64,000 nucleotides of DNA from Labrys sp. KNU-23 (lineage in GTDB: Bacteria > Pseudomonadota > Alphaproteobacteria > Rhizobiales > Labraceae), in assembly GCF_008330945.1 (NCBI RefSeq), contig NZ_CP043488.1:248001-312000 (forward strand), read 5' to 3'. The notes under the pieces are model-generated. The model saw nothing but the letters and a program-made list of their open reading frames with translations, searched no databases and was not told where the DNA came from. The position numbers and the translations under genes were made by a program. Shown here piece after piece: positions 9,655 to 18,237 of this stretch. Each line of letters opens with the position of its first letter. The stretch's first letter is position 1.

Positions 9655-11270
9655 GCAACATTGCCGAAATCCGCATGCAGGTGATGTGGAACCGCTTGAT
9701 CTCCGTCGTCGAGGAGCAGGCCCTGACGCTTCTGCGCACGGCCTTCTCGACGTCGGTACGTGAATCCGGGGATTTGTCGGCGGGTGTCTTCGACCCACGC
9801 GGCAAGATGCTGGCGCAGGCGGTCACGGGTACGCCGGGCCATGTCAACACCATGGCCGAAGCCGTGCTCCATTTCATGAACGAGATCCCTCGCGACAACA
9901 TGTTCGAGGGGGATACCTACGTCACCAACGATCCCTGGCTGGGCACCGGCCATCTGCACGACATCACCATGGTGTCGCCATCCTTTCGCAATGGCGAACT
10001 CGTCGCCTTCTTTGCCTGTACGGCGCATGTGGTCGATGTCGGCGGTCGCGGCTTTGGCGCCGACGGCAAGTCCGTCTACGAAGAGGGTATCCAGATCCCC
10101 ATCATGAAATTTGCAGAGAAGGGCAAGGTCAATGCCGACCTCGTCAGGATCCTGCGGGTGAACGTGCGCGAACCGAACCAGGTCGTGGGTGATTTCTATT
10201 CGCTCGCAGCCTGTAACGAAGTGGGACACCGCCGCCTCGTCGCCATGATGGACGAGATCGGCCTGCCCTCGCTCGACGAACTCGGCGATTTCATCTTTTC
10301 CCGCACGCGCAATGCCATGATGGAGCGCATCGACGCGTTGCCGAAGGGGAGCTGGTCCAACGAGCTGGTCACGGACGGTTACGACGAGCCGGTCAAGCTG
10401 GCGGCGACGGTTTCCGTGCGCGACGACCATGTCGATGTCGACTTCACCGGCACCGATGCGATGAGCAGGTGGGGGATCAACTGCCCGATCATCTACAGCA
10501 AGGCCTATGCCTGCTATGCGCTCAAATGCGTGGTGGCGCCCGACATCCCGAACAATGCGGCCTCGCTCGCCTTCTTCACCGTGACCTCGCCGGTCAACAT
10601 CCTGAACGCGGTGAGGCCGGCGCCCGTGGCGCTCAGGCACATTTTCGGCCACATGGTGCCGGATCTGGTGCTGGGGGCGCTGGCCCAGGCCTTGCCCGGC
10701 AGGATCCTCGCCGAGGGAGCCGGCGCCCTGTGGAACATCCACATTTCCGTGCGCCCTGTCCTTCGTGGCGAGGGGCGCAAGGCAGAAGTGCTGATGTTCA
10801 ATTCCGGCGGCATGGGCGCGCGGCCCGATCTCGACGGGCTGTCGGCGACCGCTTTCCCCTCCGGCGTGCACACCATGCCGATCGAGGCGACCGAGCATAC
10901 CGGTCCTATCGTGATCTGGCGCAAGGAGTTGCGACCTGGTTCGGGCGGAGACGGCGAATTGCGTGGTGGGCTTGGCCAGATCATCGAGATCCAGGCGATC
11001 GAGGGACATGAATTCGATTTCTCCGCCATGTTCGATCGCGTTCGTCATCCGCCGAGGGGGCGCAATGGCGGTGAGGACGGCAAGCCCGGCAGCGTGCGGC
11101 TCGATGACGGCACGGCGATGAAGCCGAAGGGTTGGCAGCATGTCCCCGCCGGCCGCCGGCTGATCCTGGAACTGCCGGGTGGAGGGGGGTATGGCGATCC
11201 TTCACGGCGCAGCCCGGATGCCAGGGCGCAAGACAGATCCAAAGGTTATGTGCTGGAGAGCGGCAAGTGA
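9651..11270 (+). CDS. hyuB: Hydantoinase/oxoprolinase subunit B (HyuB family)
   Basis: This is the partner of the preceding HyuA subunit, 539 residues. The ATG at 9651 overlaps the hyuA stop by four bases. Typical HyuB segments are seen: ESGDLSAGVFD near the N-terminus, VTNDPWLGTGHLHD (about 90), HVVDVGGRG, and the Gly-rich C-terminal GGGGYGDPSRR shared with acetone carboxylase alpha and oxoprolinase. Together A and B would form a cytoplasmic ATP-dependent cyclic-amide hydrolase. Its TGA overlaps the GTG of the aminotransferase gene. Confidence 0.9.
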   Translation: MSNIAEIRMQVMWNRLISVVEEQALTLLRTAFSTSVRESGDLSAGVFDPRGKMLAQAVTGTPGHVNTMAEAVLHFMNEIPRDNMFEGDTYVTNDPWLGTGHLHDITMVSPSFRNGELVAFFACTAHVVDVGGRGFGADGKSVYEEGIQIPIMKFAEKGKVNADLVRILRVNVREPNQVVGDFYSLAACNEVGHRRLVAMMDEIGLPSLDELGDFIFSRTRNAMMERIDALPKGSWSNELVTDGYDEPVKLAATVSVRDDHVDVDFTGTDAMSRWGINCPIIYSKAYACYALKCVVAPDIPNNAASLAFFTVTSPVNILNAVRPAPVALRHIFGHMVPDLVLGALAQALPGRILAEGAGALWNIHISVRPVLRGEGRKAEVLMFNSGGMGARPDLDGLSATAFPSGVHTMPIEATEHTGPIVIWRKELRPGSGGDGELRGGLGQIIEIQAIEGHEFDFSAMFDRVRHPPRGRNGGEDGKPGSVRLDDGTAMKPKGWQHVPAGRRLILELPGGGGYGDPSRRSPDARAQDRSKGYVLESGK

Positions 11271-12469
11271 GCTACATTTCATCCCGACTGTCAGTCGTCA
11301 AACCCTCCGCCTCGATGGCGGCTTCGCAGGCCGCCAAGGCGCTCAAGGCAAAGGGGGTGGATGTCATCGACCTCGGTCTCGGTGAGCCCGATTTTCCGAC
11401 GCCGGCCCATATCATCGATGCCGCTTATGCTGCGGCCAAGGCGGGGCAGACCCTCTATACTGGGGCGAACGGCACGCCGGAGGTACGGGTGGCGATCGCG
11501 GGCAAGTTCAAGCGCGAGAACGGGCTGGACTATGGCGCCGATGATATCGTGGTCGCCAATGGTGCCAAGCAGATCATCTTCAATGCGCTGATGGCGACGC
11601 TGGAAGCGGGTGATGAGGCCATATTGCCGGCGCCCTATTTCGTGTCCTATCCCGAGATGGTGAAGCTCCTCGGCGGCACGCCGGTCGTCGTCGAATGCAC
11701 CGAAGCGAGCGGCTTCCGGCTGACGCCGGAACTGCTCGAGCGGGTGATCACACCCAAGACCAAATGGCTGTTCCTGAACATGCCGGGTAATCCTTCCGGC
11801 GCGGTCTATTCGGAAGCAGATCTGAGGGCATTGGCGACAGTGCTGGCCAGGCACCCGCACGTGCTCGTTCTCTCCGACGAGATCTACGAGCATATTCTCT
11901 TCGATGGCCGTGAATTCGTCTCTTTCGGAAAGGCCTGCCCCGAGCTGAGGGAGCGCAGCCTGATCGTCAACGGCGTGTCCAAGGCGTACGCCATGACGGG
12001 GTGGCGGGTCGGCTACGCGGCAGGCCCGGCTCCGCTCGTCAAGGCGATGGGTACGATCCAGAGCCAGTCCGTCACCTCGGTATGCTCGATCGCGCAGGCC
12101 GCTGCGATTGCTGCATTGAACGGCCCGCAGGAGGAAGTATCCCGTTTCCGCAAGGCCTTCGAGGAGCGGCGCAACCTGGTGGTCGAGGGCATCAGGCAGG
12201 TCAACGGCCTGTCGCTCTCGCCGCCCGAGGGAGCCTTCTATGCCTATATCGGCTGCGCCAGCCTGATCGGGCGCCGGACGTCGAAGGGTGAGGTTCTCGC
12301 CGACGATGCCGCCGTGGCCGCCTATCTCCTGAACGAGGGACGTGTGGCTTCCGTGCCCGGCGCTGCCTACGGTCTGTCACCCTATTTTCGCATCTCCACC
12401 GCCACAAGCGAGGAAGTGCTGTCGGAAGCGATCGCGCGGATCAAAGCCGCCGTCGGTCAAGTGGAGTAA
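11267..12469 (+). CDS. Class I/II PLP-dependent aminotransferase (aspartate aminotransferase family)
   Basis: A GTG start at 11267 overlaps the hyuB stop (GTGA) and gives 400 residues, the usual size for this fold. The N-terminal arm reads SRLSVVKPSASM, as in aspartate aminotransferase I-gamma. The PLP-binding features are NMPGNPSGA, the SDEIYEH aspartate/tyrosine pair, and the Schiff-base lysine at about residue 239 in SKAYAMTGWRVG. It probably transfers the amino group released or uncovered by the hydantoinase-type step. A longer form starting upstream would run inside hyuB and is unlikely. Confidence 0.88.
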   Translation: MSYISSRLSVVKPSASMAASQAAKALKAKGVDVIDLGLGEPDFPTPAHIIDAAYAAAKAGQTLYTGANGTPEVRVAIAGKFKRENGLDYGADDIVVANGAKQIIFNALMATLEAGDEAILPAPYFVSYPEMVKLLGGTPVVVECTEASGFRLTPELLERVITPKTKWLFLNMPGNPSGAVYSEADLRALATVLARHPHVLVLSDEIYEHILFDGREFVSFGKACPELRERSLIVNGVSKAYAMTGWRVGYAAGPAPLVKAMGTIQSQSVTSVCSIAQAAAIAALNGPQEEVSRFRKAFEERRNLVVEGIRQVNGLSLSPPEGAFYAYIGCASLIGRRTSKGEVLADDAAVAAYLLNEGRVASVPGAAYGLSPYFRISTATSEEVLSEAIARIKAAVGQVE

Positions 12470-12472
12470 GTC

Positions 12473-13285
12473 ATGCCCCCTTACAAGCGTATCCTGATCA
12501 CCGGCGCTGCCGGCCGACTGGGGAGCCATTTGCGTACGGGTCTCGCGCCGCTGGCTGAGAAGATCCGGCTGGCGGGGCGTCATCCTTTCGAGAACCTGGC
12601 TCCGAACGAGGAAGAGGCGGTATTCGATCTGTCAGACATGGAAGCGACGATCGCCGCCACCAAGGACTGCGACGCGATCGTCCATTTTGGTGGTGCATCT
12701 CTCGAAAGTCCCTGGCAGACGATCCTGGATTCGAGTATTCGCGGCTCCTATCATATCTATGAAGGCGCCCGGAAAAATGGCGCCAAGCGTGTGATCTACG
12801 CCTCATCCGTGCATGCGATCGGCTTTCACGACATCGAATCCCACATCGGTGTCGACGCGCCTGTGCGGCCCGACAGCCTCTACGGCGTGTCGAAGAACTT
12901 CGTTGAAAGCCTCAGCCGGCTTTACTGGGACAAATTCGGCATCGAGACGGCCTGCTTGCGGATCTTCTCGTCCTTTCCGGAACCGACGGACCGGCGCATG
13001 CTCTGGTCCTATCTCTCCTTCGCCGACTGCGTGCGCCTGGTGGAAGCCTCTTTGACCGCGCCGCGCGTCGGGCACACCATCTCGTTCGGGATTTCGGATA
13101 ACACGGTCAAGATGGTCGACAACAGCGGCGCCAACCATCTCGGCTTCGTGCCGCTCGACAATTCCGAATCCTTTCGCGCGAGTGTTGAGGCCAGGACACC
13201 CGTCCCCGATCCGAAGGCGCCATCGGTCAAGTTTTTGGGGGGATGGTTCTGCGAACTCGGCCATCCCGATGATGGGAAGAAATAG
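12473..13285 (+). CDS. Uronate-dehydrogenase-like NAD(P)-dependent SDR
   Basis: This extended/atypical short-chain dehydrogenase of 270 residues resembles uronate dehydrogenases (Udh), which oxidise D-glucuronate or D-galacturonate to the aldarolactone. The cofactor motif TGAAGRLGS is at residues 10-18. The catalytic set is Ser111/112, Tyr137 and Lys141 in SLYGVSK. The Udh-like HFGG and DNSGANHLGF segments are also present. It starts three bases after the aminotransferase stop, so it belongs to the operon. A sugar-acid step in an amino-acid operon is unexpected, so another polyol or hydroxyacid may be the substrate. Confidence 0.75.
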   Translation: MPPYKRILITGAAGRLGSHLRTGLAPLAEKIRLAGRHPFENLAPNEEEAVFDLSDMEATIAATKDCDAIVHFGGASLESPWQTILDSSIRGSYHIYEGARKNGAKRVIYASSVHAIGFHDIESHIGVDAPVRPDSLYGVSKNFVESLSRLYWDKFGIETACLRIFSSFPEPTDRRMLWSYLSFADCVRLVEASLTAPRVGHTISFGISDNTVKMVDNSGANHLGFVPLDNSESFRASVEARTPVPDPKAPSVKFLGGWFCELGHPDDGKK

Positions 13286-13850
13286 GCTCGCTGCCAAGGC
13301 AGTCAAAGAGCGATGCCACGAACGTTATGACGTCGCTCTCTTTCTTGTGCTGTCAAGCAGCATACGGCGTTGATGCCGATCGGTATTCGCAGTTCCTGGG
13401 GCAGCTTTGAGGTGAGCAGTTTGGATAATTATCTACGTCGTATTCTCTCGCGTTAAATCGTAAGTTCGCGGGGCTGTGGCGTGCCGGGGCGTGAGGCTTG
13501 ATTGCGGTCCCCCACAACCAATTCTACCATAAATCGGTGACCATCCTGATATGAGCGTCAGGGCGGTAGAATGACGGACTTCGTCATCCTCGACGATCAG
13601 CTACAAACACCCGCTATCTTCCGCAGCGGTCCGCTGGCCCTGCCTCGTTTCAGTTCCATCACGTCATCGACTTCAAGCCAAATGGGCCGATTTTTCTCCG
13701 AGATTGCCTCAAACGGATGATTTTCAACATCTTTGGCAATATGCCTGCAACGTCCTCCTGAATGCCGGCCCTGCTATCTATTGCCGCAACGGGCCTAGGT
13801 CCCGTGACGAGCGCCTTCCGCCTGTTATTGCCCTCGACTATGATCATCCC
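13286..13850. other. Intergenic region between the catabolic operon and the GntR regulator
   Basis: This 565-base gap has no recognised gene. It contains a degenerate structured repeat (13465-13520, listed separately). A 49-codon reading frame at 13571-13720 (starts MTDFVILDDQ) has GGGCGG before its ATG but resembles no family I know. No clear rho-independent terminator follows the uronate-dehydrogenase-like gene; the small inverted repeat GCTGCC/GGCAG near 13290 has no T-run. Confidence 0.5.
13465..13520 (+). repeat. Degenerate structured repeat, copy 1 (tRNA-3'-end-like core)
   Basis: The sequence contains GGGCTGTGGCGTG followed 24 bases later by TTGCGGTCCCCCACAACCA. The same order and spacing occur at 31391-31441, with roughly three quarters identity over about 60 bases. 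The shared core CCCCC(G/A)CAACCA also occurs at 39711. The right flank after ACAACCA is unique to this copy. Confidence 0.5.
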
Positions 13851-14621
13851 ATGATCGGAAACGAAAAAGAACAGCCTTCGCTGGACCTTACGCTGGATGG
13901 CATGGGCCCACCGCATCAGCAGATTGAGCGCGCCATCAGGGGCAAGATCCAGACCGGCGCGTGGCCGCCCGGCTATCGGATTCCGCCGGAAGAGGAATTG
14001 GCCGTGTTCCTGGGTGTCTCCCGCGCGCCTTTAAACAAGGTCCTGAACAATCTCGCAAATGCGAAAGTCATCGTGCGCCGCCGGCGCCACGGAACCTTCG
14101 TCAGCGAGCGAACGGACAACCATGCCGTCATCGGCATCATCGACATCCGCGACAAGATCGAGAGTACGGGCAAGACATATAGTTTCGAGCTTCTCAAGCG
14201 AAACGTGGTCGATGCTGACGATGCCTATGTCTGGTCGGACGTGACGCGGAGCGAGCGTTTGCTGCGGCTGGAGCTGGTTCACAAGGCCAACGGTGTCAGC
14301 GAGGTCTATGAGGAGCGGCTCATTCGAATCTCGGTGATGCCCGAGGTCGAATCCGAGTCGTTCGACAATGTCCTGCCGAACGAATGGCTGTTGGCCCGGC
14401 TGCCGTGCACGCGACTGGTCAACACGATCCGAGCCGCTATGGCTGAGCGCCGGATCGCGAAGGCGCTTGGCTTGGCACCCGATGAACCGGTTCTGATCTC
14501 CGAGCGCAAAACCTGGGCGCACACCGAGGCGGTGACCTGGGTGAAACTGTCCTTCCCCGGTCATCGCAACGAGTTCGTGGGCGAATTCAACCCGCTCGAA
14601 CCCCTTTCGAAGCTGGGCTGA
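13851..14621 (+). CDS. GntR-family transcriptional regulator, HutC subfamily
   Basis: The N-terminal winged helix-turn-helix (about residues 20-85) includes IPPEEELAVFLGVSRAPLN and RRRRHGTFV. It is followed by a UTRA ligand-binding domain with DIRDKIESTG, EERLI and a C-terminal KTWAHTEAVTWVKL segment, as in HutC repressors. The ATG at 13851 gives 256 residues and starts just before the DNA-binding domain; upstream TTG/ATG options would add an unconserved tail. It lies between the two catabolic loci and faces the M24 peptidase gene 69 bases downstream. It is a good candidate to bind the palindrome at 24333-24358, but that is inference. Confidence 0.85.
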   Translation: MIGNEKEQPSLDLTLDGMGPPHQQIERAIRGKIQTGAWPPGYRIPPEEELAVFLGVSRAPLNKVLNNLANAKVIVRRRRHGTFVSERTDNHAVIGIIDIRDKIESTGKTYSFELLKRNVVDADDAYVWSDVTRSERLLRLELVHKANGVSEVYEERLIRISVMPEVESESFDNVLPNEWLLARLPCTRLVNTIRAAMAERRIAKALGLAPDEPVLISERKTWAHTEAVTWVKLSFPGHRNEFVGEFNPLEPLSKLG

Positions 14622-14690
14622 CGGCATGCGGGAGTATGATTTCTCCCGCGGCCGCCATGCCGACGTGAAAGCTTTGCAGGCTGGCTATTC

Positions 14691-15881
14691 ATGATGAGCG
14701 GGAAAAACGAGCGCCCAACGATGACGCAACTAGCGAGCGAGCTTCGCGGGAAGTTTTTTCGTAAAGCGCCTGACGATATTGCGCTGGTCGTGTCATCGGA
14801 CACAGCCAACAAGGCCTACCTCTCCGGCTATGTGAGCATGGCCCATGACCTGGCGCCATCCTATCGCTCCGCGGTTCTGGCGTCTCGGGAGCGGGTCTCG
14901 CTCGTCGTGAGTGCCGCCGATGCTGGCCCTGCCTTCGAGTTCCTGGGAGAAGCGGGCCTGATCCACCGCTACGGGGAATTCTATTTCGAGGTGGTCGAGA
15001 ATGGGCCGACGGATTTTCTCAGACCCGCGGAACGCGATTTCGCAGAGGCCTTCAAGCAGGCGATGGGCGCTGTGGGGCCGACCGACGGTTTGATCGGGGT
15101 GGATCGCACGAATGACGATTTTCTTTGGAATTTGTGCCGTGAGTTTCTAGGCGAAAGCCGCGTCGTGGACGTCACTCGCTATCTCGGTGCAGCACGCGCA
15201 ATCAAGAGCCCTGGCGAGGTCGCGCATCTGCGCGAAGCAACCAGGCTTGTGGAGGATGGCTTTCGCAAGATCGTCGAGCATGCCCGTTCCGGAATGACGG
15301 AGATTGATCTCGCTGCCATGATCACAGAGGTGATGGTTGCTGGCGGCGCCGTCCCGCGTTTTGTCTCAGTGACCTCCGGACCTCGATCGGCGCTGGCCGA
15401 CACCTATTCGACGCGCCGGGTGATCGCGAAAGGGGAGACAATCAGGATCGATGCCGGCTGCACGGTGGAGGGCTACTGGTCCGACATGGCGCGGACCTTC
15501 GTTTTCGGCGAGCCCGACACACGACAGAAGAGGACTTACGCCGCCTTGCTGGCGGGCCTCGAAGAGCAGCTTGCCGCGGTTCGCCCAGGTGTGCCTGGAA
15601 ATCTGCTGTTCGATATCGCGATGAACGCTGTCCGATCGAACGGGCTGCCGCATTACAAGCGACAACATTGCGGGCATGGCATCGGCTTGCGATCGTACGA
15701 TTCTCCGACCATCAACGCCACCGACACCACGGTGTTGCTCGAGGGGATGTGCCTTTGCCTCGAGACGCCGTACTACACGCTCGGCCTCGATGGGATGATG
15801 GTCGAGGACACGATCCGCGTTACGGCGGCTGGCTATGAGGCCATTACGACCCTGTCGCGCGAACTCTTCGTTCTGTCCTAG
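14691..15881 (+). CDS. M24-family metallopeptidase (creatinase / Xaa-Pro aminopeptidase fold)
   Basis: This 396-residue protein has a creatinase N-terminal domain (about 1-165) and a pita-bread catalytic domain. The five metal ligands of the dinuclear site are present: Asp254 (RIDAG), Asp265 (SDMARTF), His329 (HCGHGIG), Glu358 (CLETPYY) and Glu372 (MVEDT). Family members cleave Xaa-Pro dipeptides, creatine or ectoine. The N-terminal part does not look like DoeA/EutD ectoine hydrolases, so I leave the substrate open. It is convergent with the deacylase gene, 15 bases apart, and shares the locus with an amide-cleaving gene set. Confidence 0.85.
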   Translation: MMSGKNERPTMTQLASELRGKFFRKAPDDIALVVSSDTANKAYLSGYVSMAHDLAPSYRSAVLASRERVSLVVSAADAGPAFEFLGEAGLIHRYGEFYFEVVENGPTDFLRPAERDFAEAFKQAMGAVGPTDGLIGVDRTNDDFLWNLCREFLGESRVVDVTRYLGAARAIKSPGEVAHLREATRLVEDGFRKIVEHARSGMTEIDLAAMITEVMVAGGAVPRFVSVTSGPRSALADTYSTRRVIAKGETIRIDAGCTVEGYWSDMARTFVFGEPDTRQKRTYAALLAGLEEQLAAVRPGVPGNLLFDIAMNAVRSNGLPHYKRQHCGHGIGLRSYDSPTINATDTTVLLEGMCLCLETPYYTLGLDGMMVEDTIRVTAAGYEAITTLSRELFVLS

Positions 15882-15896
15882 CGGCTATGGGCGTAG

Positions 15897-16916
15897 TCAC
15901 GGCTCGCTGTCGGCGGCCAGCCCAAAGAGCGCGTCACCAAGCGCCGTCAGCGTCGGGTGACGTCGATAGACCACGATACCTTCCGTCTTGAATTGCAGTT
16001 CGACGGGCTCCGCCAGCGGCTGGCCGAGTTTGTGGAGATAGCCGGCGGCCTGGCCTGCGCGCACGGTCGCCCCGACCTCCACGAGCGGTTCGAAGAGCCC
16101 GTCGGAGCTGGCGTAGATCGCGGTCTCAGGTGCCAGGATCTTCAGCCTGCGCGTCGGTGCGGATGCGGGAGCGGCAAGATCAGGAACGATGCCGAGATGA
16201 CGCAGGACACGCCGGACGCCTTCTTCAGCGAGCTTGACGCCAGCTTGCGACAGGCCTTGCCCGCCGCCCAGTTCCGTGGTCAGGGCCGCCACCCCATGGG
16301 CCGCCGCCGAGGCGTAAAGCGTGGTTGCGCCGCCTCCGCCGCGGCCATCGGTGAGGATGCTGTTCGGGGCCGCGAAGCAGTCGAGCAGGTCGCGGATTCG
16401 TTGCTCCTGTTCCGGCGTCTGGCCGCGATGGGCGTAAGCGACCTGCAGGTAGTCCAGCGAACTGCCTCCCGAATGCAGGTCGAGAACGTAGTCAGCGAGA
16501 GGAAACAGCACCTCCGTCACATATTGCGCGATCATCGCCGTGGGCCCCGCGGACGCACTGCCAGGGAACAGGCGATTCAGGTTGCCGGCATCGAGTGGAG
16601 AGTTCCTGCGCCCGGCGACGACGGCGGGGCGATTCAGCTCCGGCAGGATGATCACGCGCCCCTTGACCTCGGTCTGGGTCAGGGCGTGAGCGATCCTGCG
16701 CAAGGCGATCTGTCCCTCATACTCGTCGCCATGCGTGCCGGCTGTCAGCAGGGCCGCTGGGCCATCGCCGCCGTTAAAGCAGAGCATCGGAACCGGAATC
16801 CAGCCATAGGCGGAGGTGTCCGTTGAGTACGGAATGCGGGCATAGTCACTCTGCAGGCCGCGCTGTTCGAAATCGATGGTGCTCCAGACGGGGCTAGCCA
16901 CGGAGTTCTCCTTCAT
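15897..16916 (-). CDS. Succinylglutamate desuccinylase/aspartoacylase-family deacylase (DoeB/EutE-like)
   Basis: This zinc-dependent amidohydrolase removes an N-acyl group from an amino acid. The 339 residues match DoeB (N-acetyl-diaminobutyrate deacetylase) in length and layout. Zinc ligands are His62 and Glu65 in GTHGDEYEG and His148 in LDLHSGG, and the catalytic Glu215 lies in TTELGGG. The C-terminal part has the beta-barrel GLFEPLVEVGATVRAGQ segment. It is the last gene of the - strand operon that starts at 24320. By homology it releases a free amino acid from an acylated intermediate. Confidence 0.85.
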   Translation of the reverse strand: MKENSVASPVWSTIDFEQRGLQSDYARIPYSTDTSAYGWIPVPMLCFNGGDGPAALLTAGTHGDEYEGQIALRRIAHALTQTEVKGRVIILPELNRPAVVAGRRNSPLDAGNLNRLFPGSASAGPTAMIAQYVTEVLFPLADYVLDLHSGGSSLDYLQVAYAHRGQTPEQEQRIRDLLDCFAAPNSILTDGRGGGGATTLYASAAAHGVAALTTELGGGQGLSQAGVKLAEEGVRRVLRHLGIVPDLAAPASAPTRRLKILAPETAIYASSDGLFEPLVEVGATVRAGQAAGYLHKLGQPLAEPVELQFKTEGIVVYRRHPTLTALGDALFGLAADSEP

Positions 16917-16980
16917 AATAAGAGCTCAATCAGGTTCTCATCCGCGCACTTCGACCGTGTTTCGATCGGCCCTGCTGCCG

Positions 16981-18216
16981 TCATCGGCTGCGCGCGCGAA
17001 ATTCTGAGGTCGTCGGGATGGTGTTTGCGGCCAGCGCGGCGCCGAAGCAGACGATCGATGTGGCGATCAGCACGGTCGTCGTGCCGAGAACATTGGTGAC
17101 CGGGGTGATGGCCGAAAGACCAAGCGGAGCGAGGCCATAGGAAATGATGAAGTCGAGCGACGAGACGCGAGCCAGCTTGGCCCGCGCGACCTCGTCCTGG
17201 ATGGCCGTGAACCAGACGATGTTGAAGAGTTCCATTCCCAGCCCCGCCAGAAAATAGGCGGCGATCGGGATCCAGAACTGCTGGGGCGCCAGGAGACCGA
17301 GAGGCACAAGGCCATAGGCGCCGAGGCCGAGAAGCGCCCACCAGCCCCGCTTTGCGGGCCGCCATCGCGACGCAGCGATCGCGCCCAGAAGAGCGCCTGA
17401 CATGTAGGCGGTGACGCTGCCGGTGAGCAGGCTGGCGTCGCCATGGCTGTCGCGGCTGATCAGCGGCACCAGCACGGCCGTGACCGAATAGCCGGTCGCG
17501 ATCACCGTCGACAGAGCCGCCAGCCCGGCAAAGAACCAGGGATGGCGCCGGGCTTCGCGGTAGCCGTCGAGGAGGTCGTGAAGGAAACGGCGAAGGGGCG
17601 AAATGCGGCCAGCGCCCGCCCCTGAATCGGCGACAGACTCGCGAGGCCAGGGAGGAACCAGCGCGCTGGCGATCCAGAGGCCTGCGATGACGAGAATTGC
17701 GGCTCCCGCTCCCCATTTGGAGGCGATCAGGGTCGCCGTCGCCGGGCCGATGAGCACCGTCGCACGCACGGAGAGACTGAGCGCCGCGTTCGCAGGCTGA
17801 AGCGCATCGCGCGATACGACGGATGGGACGATCGATTGATAAGCTGGCCTGCAGGCGCCTTGCCCCATCCCTGACAGGATGACGCCCAGAGCAGCGAGGC
17901 TGGAACCGAGGGGCAGATTTGCGAAGAGGCCGAGGAAGAGCAGCAGCGTCCCGCATGCAGCGGCCAGGCTGGCAATCAGGATGACGCGCCGGCTTCCGGC
18001 GCTGTCCGCCATCACCCCGCCGACCGGAACGGCCGTTAGGAAGCCGACGGATCGAAGCGCCAGGAAGATGCCCAGTTCGAGCGCGGTGAGGTCGCCATTG
18101 GAAACCATGAACCCCAGAACGAAGGGCAGCGCCCAGGTCGCGATGCCGGAGCCGGCGTTTCCGGCCCATAGCCGGAAAAACGGGACTGAACGGATAGTGG
18201 AGGACGGGGCGGGCAT
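16981..18216 (-). CDS. MFS transporter
   Basis: This is a 411-residue inner-membrane protein with about 12 hydrophobic segments and a charged central loop after the sixth (near residues 195-220). The early FFRLWAGNAGSGIATW and the SAGSRRV loop after the second/third span are typical of the MFS enterobactin-exporter-like (EntS-type) group. It starts 22 bases after the M20 peptidase stop and so belongs to the same - strand operon. It could export an inhibitory product or import a related solute. No substrate can be inferred. No strong ribosome site is visible, in keeping with translation coupled to the gene before it. Confidence 0.8.
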   Translation of the reverse strand: MPAPSSTIRSVPFFRLWAGNAGSGIATWALPFVLGFMVSNGDLTALELGIFLALRSVGFLTAVPVGGVMADSAGSRRVILIASLAAACGTLLLFLGLFANLPLGSSLAALGVILSGMGQGACRPAYQSIVPSVVSRDALQPANAALSLSVRATVLIGPATATLIASKWGAGAAILVIAGLWIASALVPPWPRESVADSGAGAGRISPLRRFLHDLLDGYREARRHPWFFAGLAALSTVIATGYSVTAVLVPLISRDSHGDASLLTGSVTAYMSGALLGAIAASRWRPAKRGWWALLGLGAYGLVPLGLLAPQQFWIPIAAYFLAGLGMELFNIVWFTAIQDEVARAKLARVSSLDFIISYGLAPLGLSAITPVTNVLGTTTVLIATSIVCFGAALAANTIPTTSEFRARSR

Positions 18217-18237
18217 GATTTTTCGGGGCGCTCGACA

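Noticed and set aside
9645..11141. 498-codon - strand frame opposite hyuB
   Set aside because: It is antisense to a conserved gene; the His/Asp/Arg-rich sequence is that of a shadow frame.
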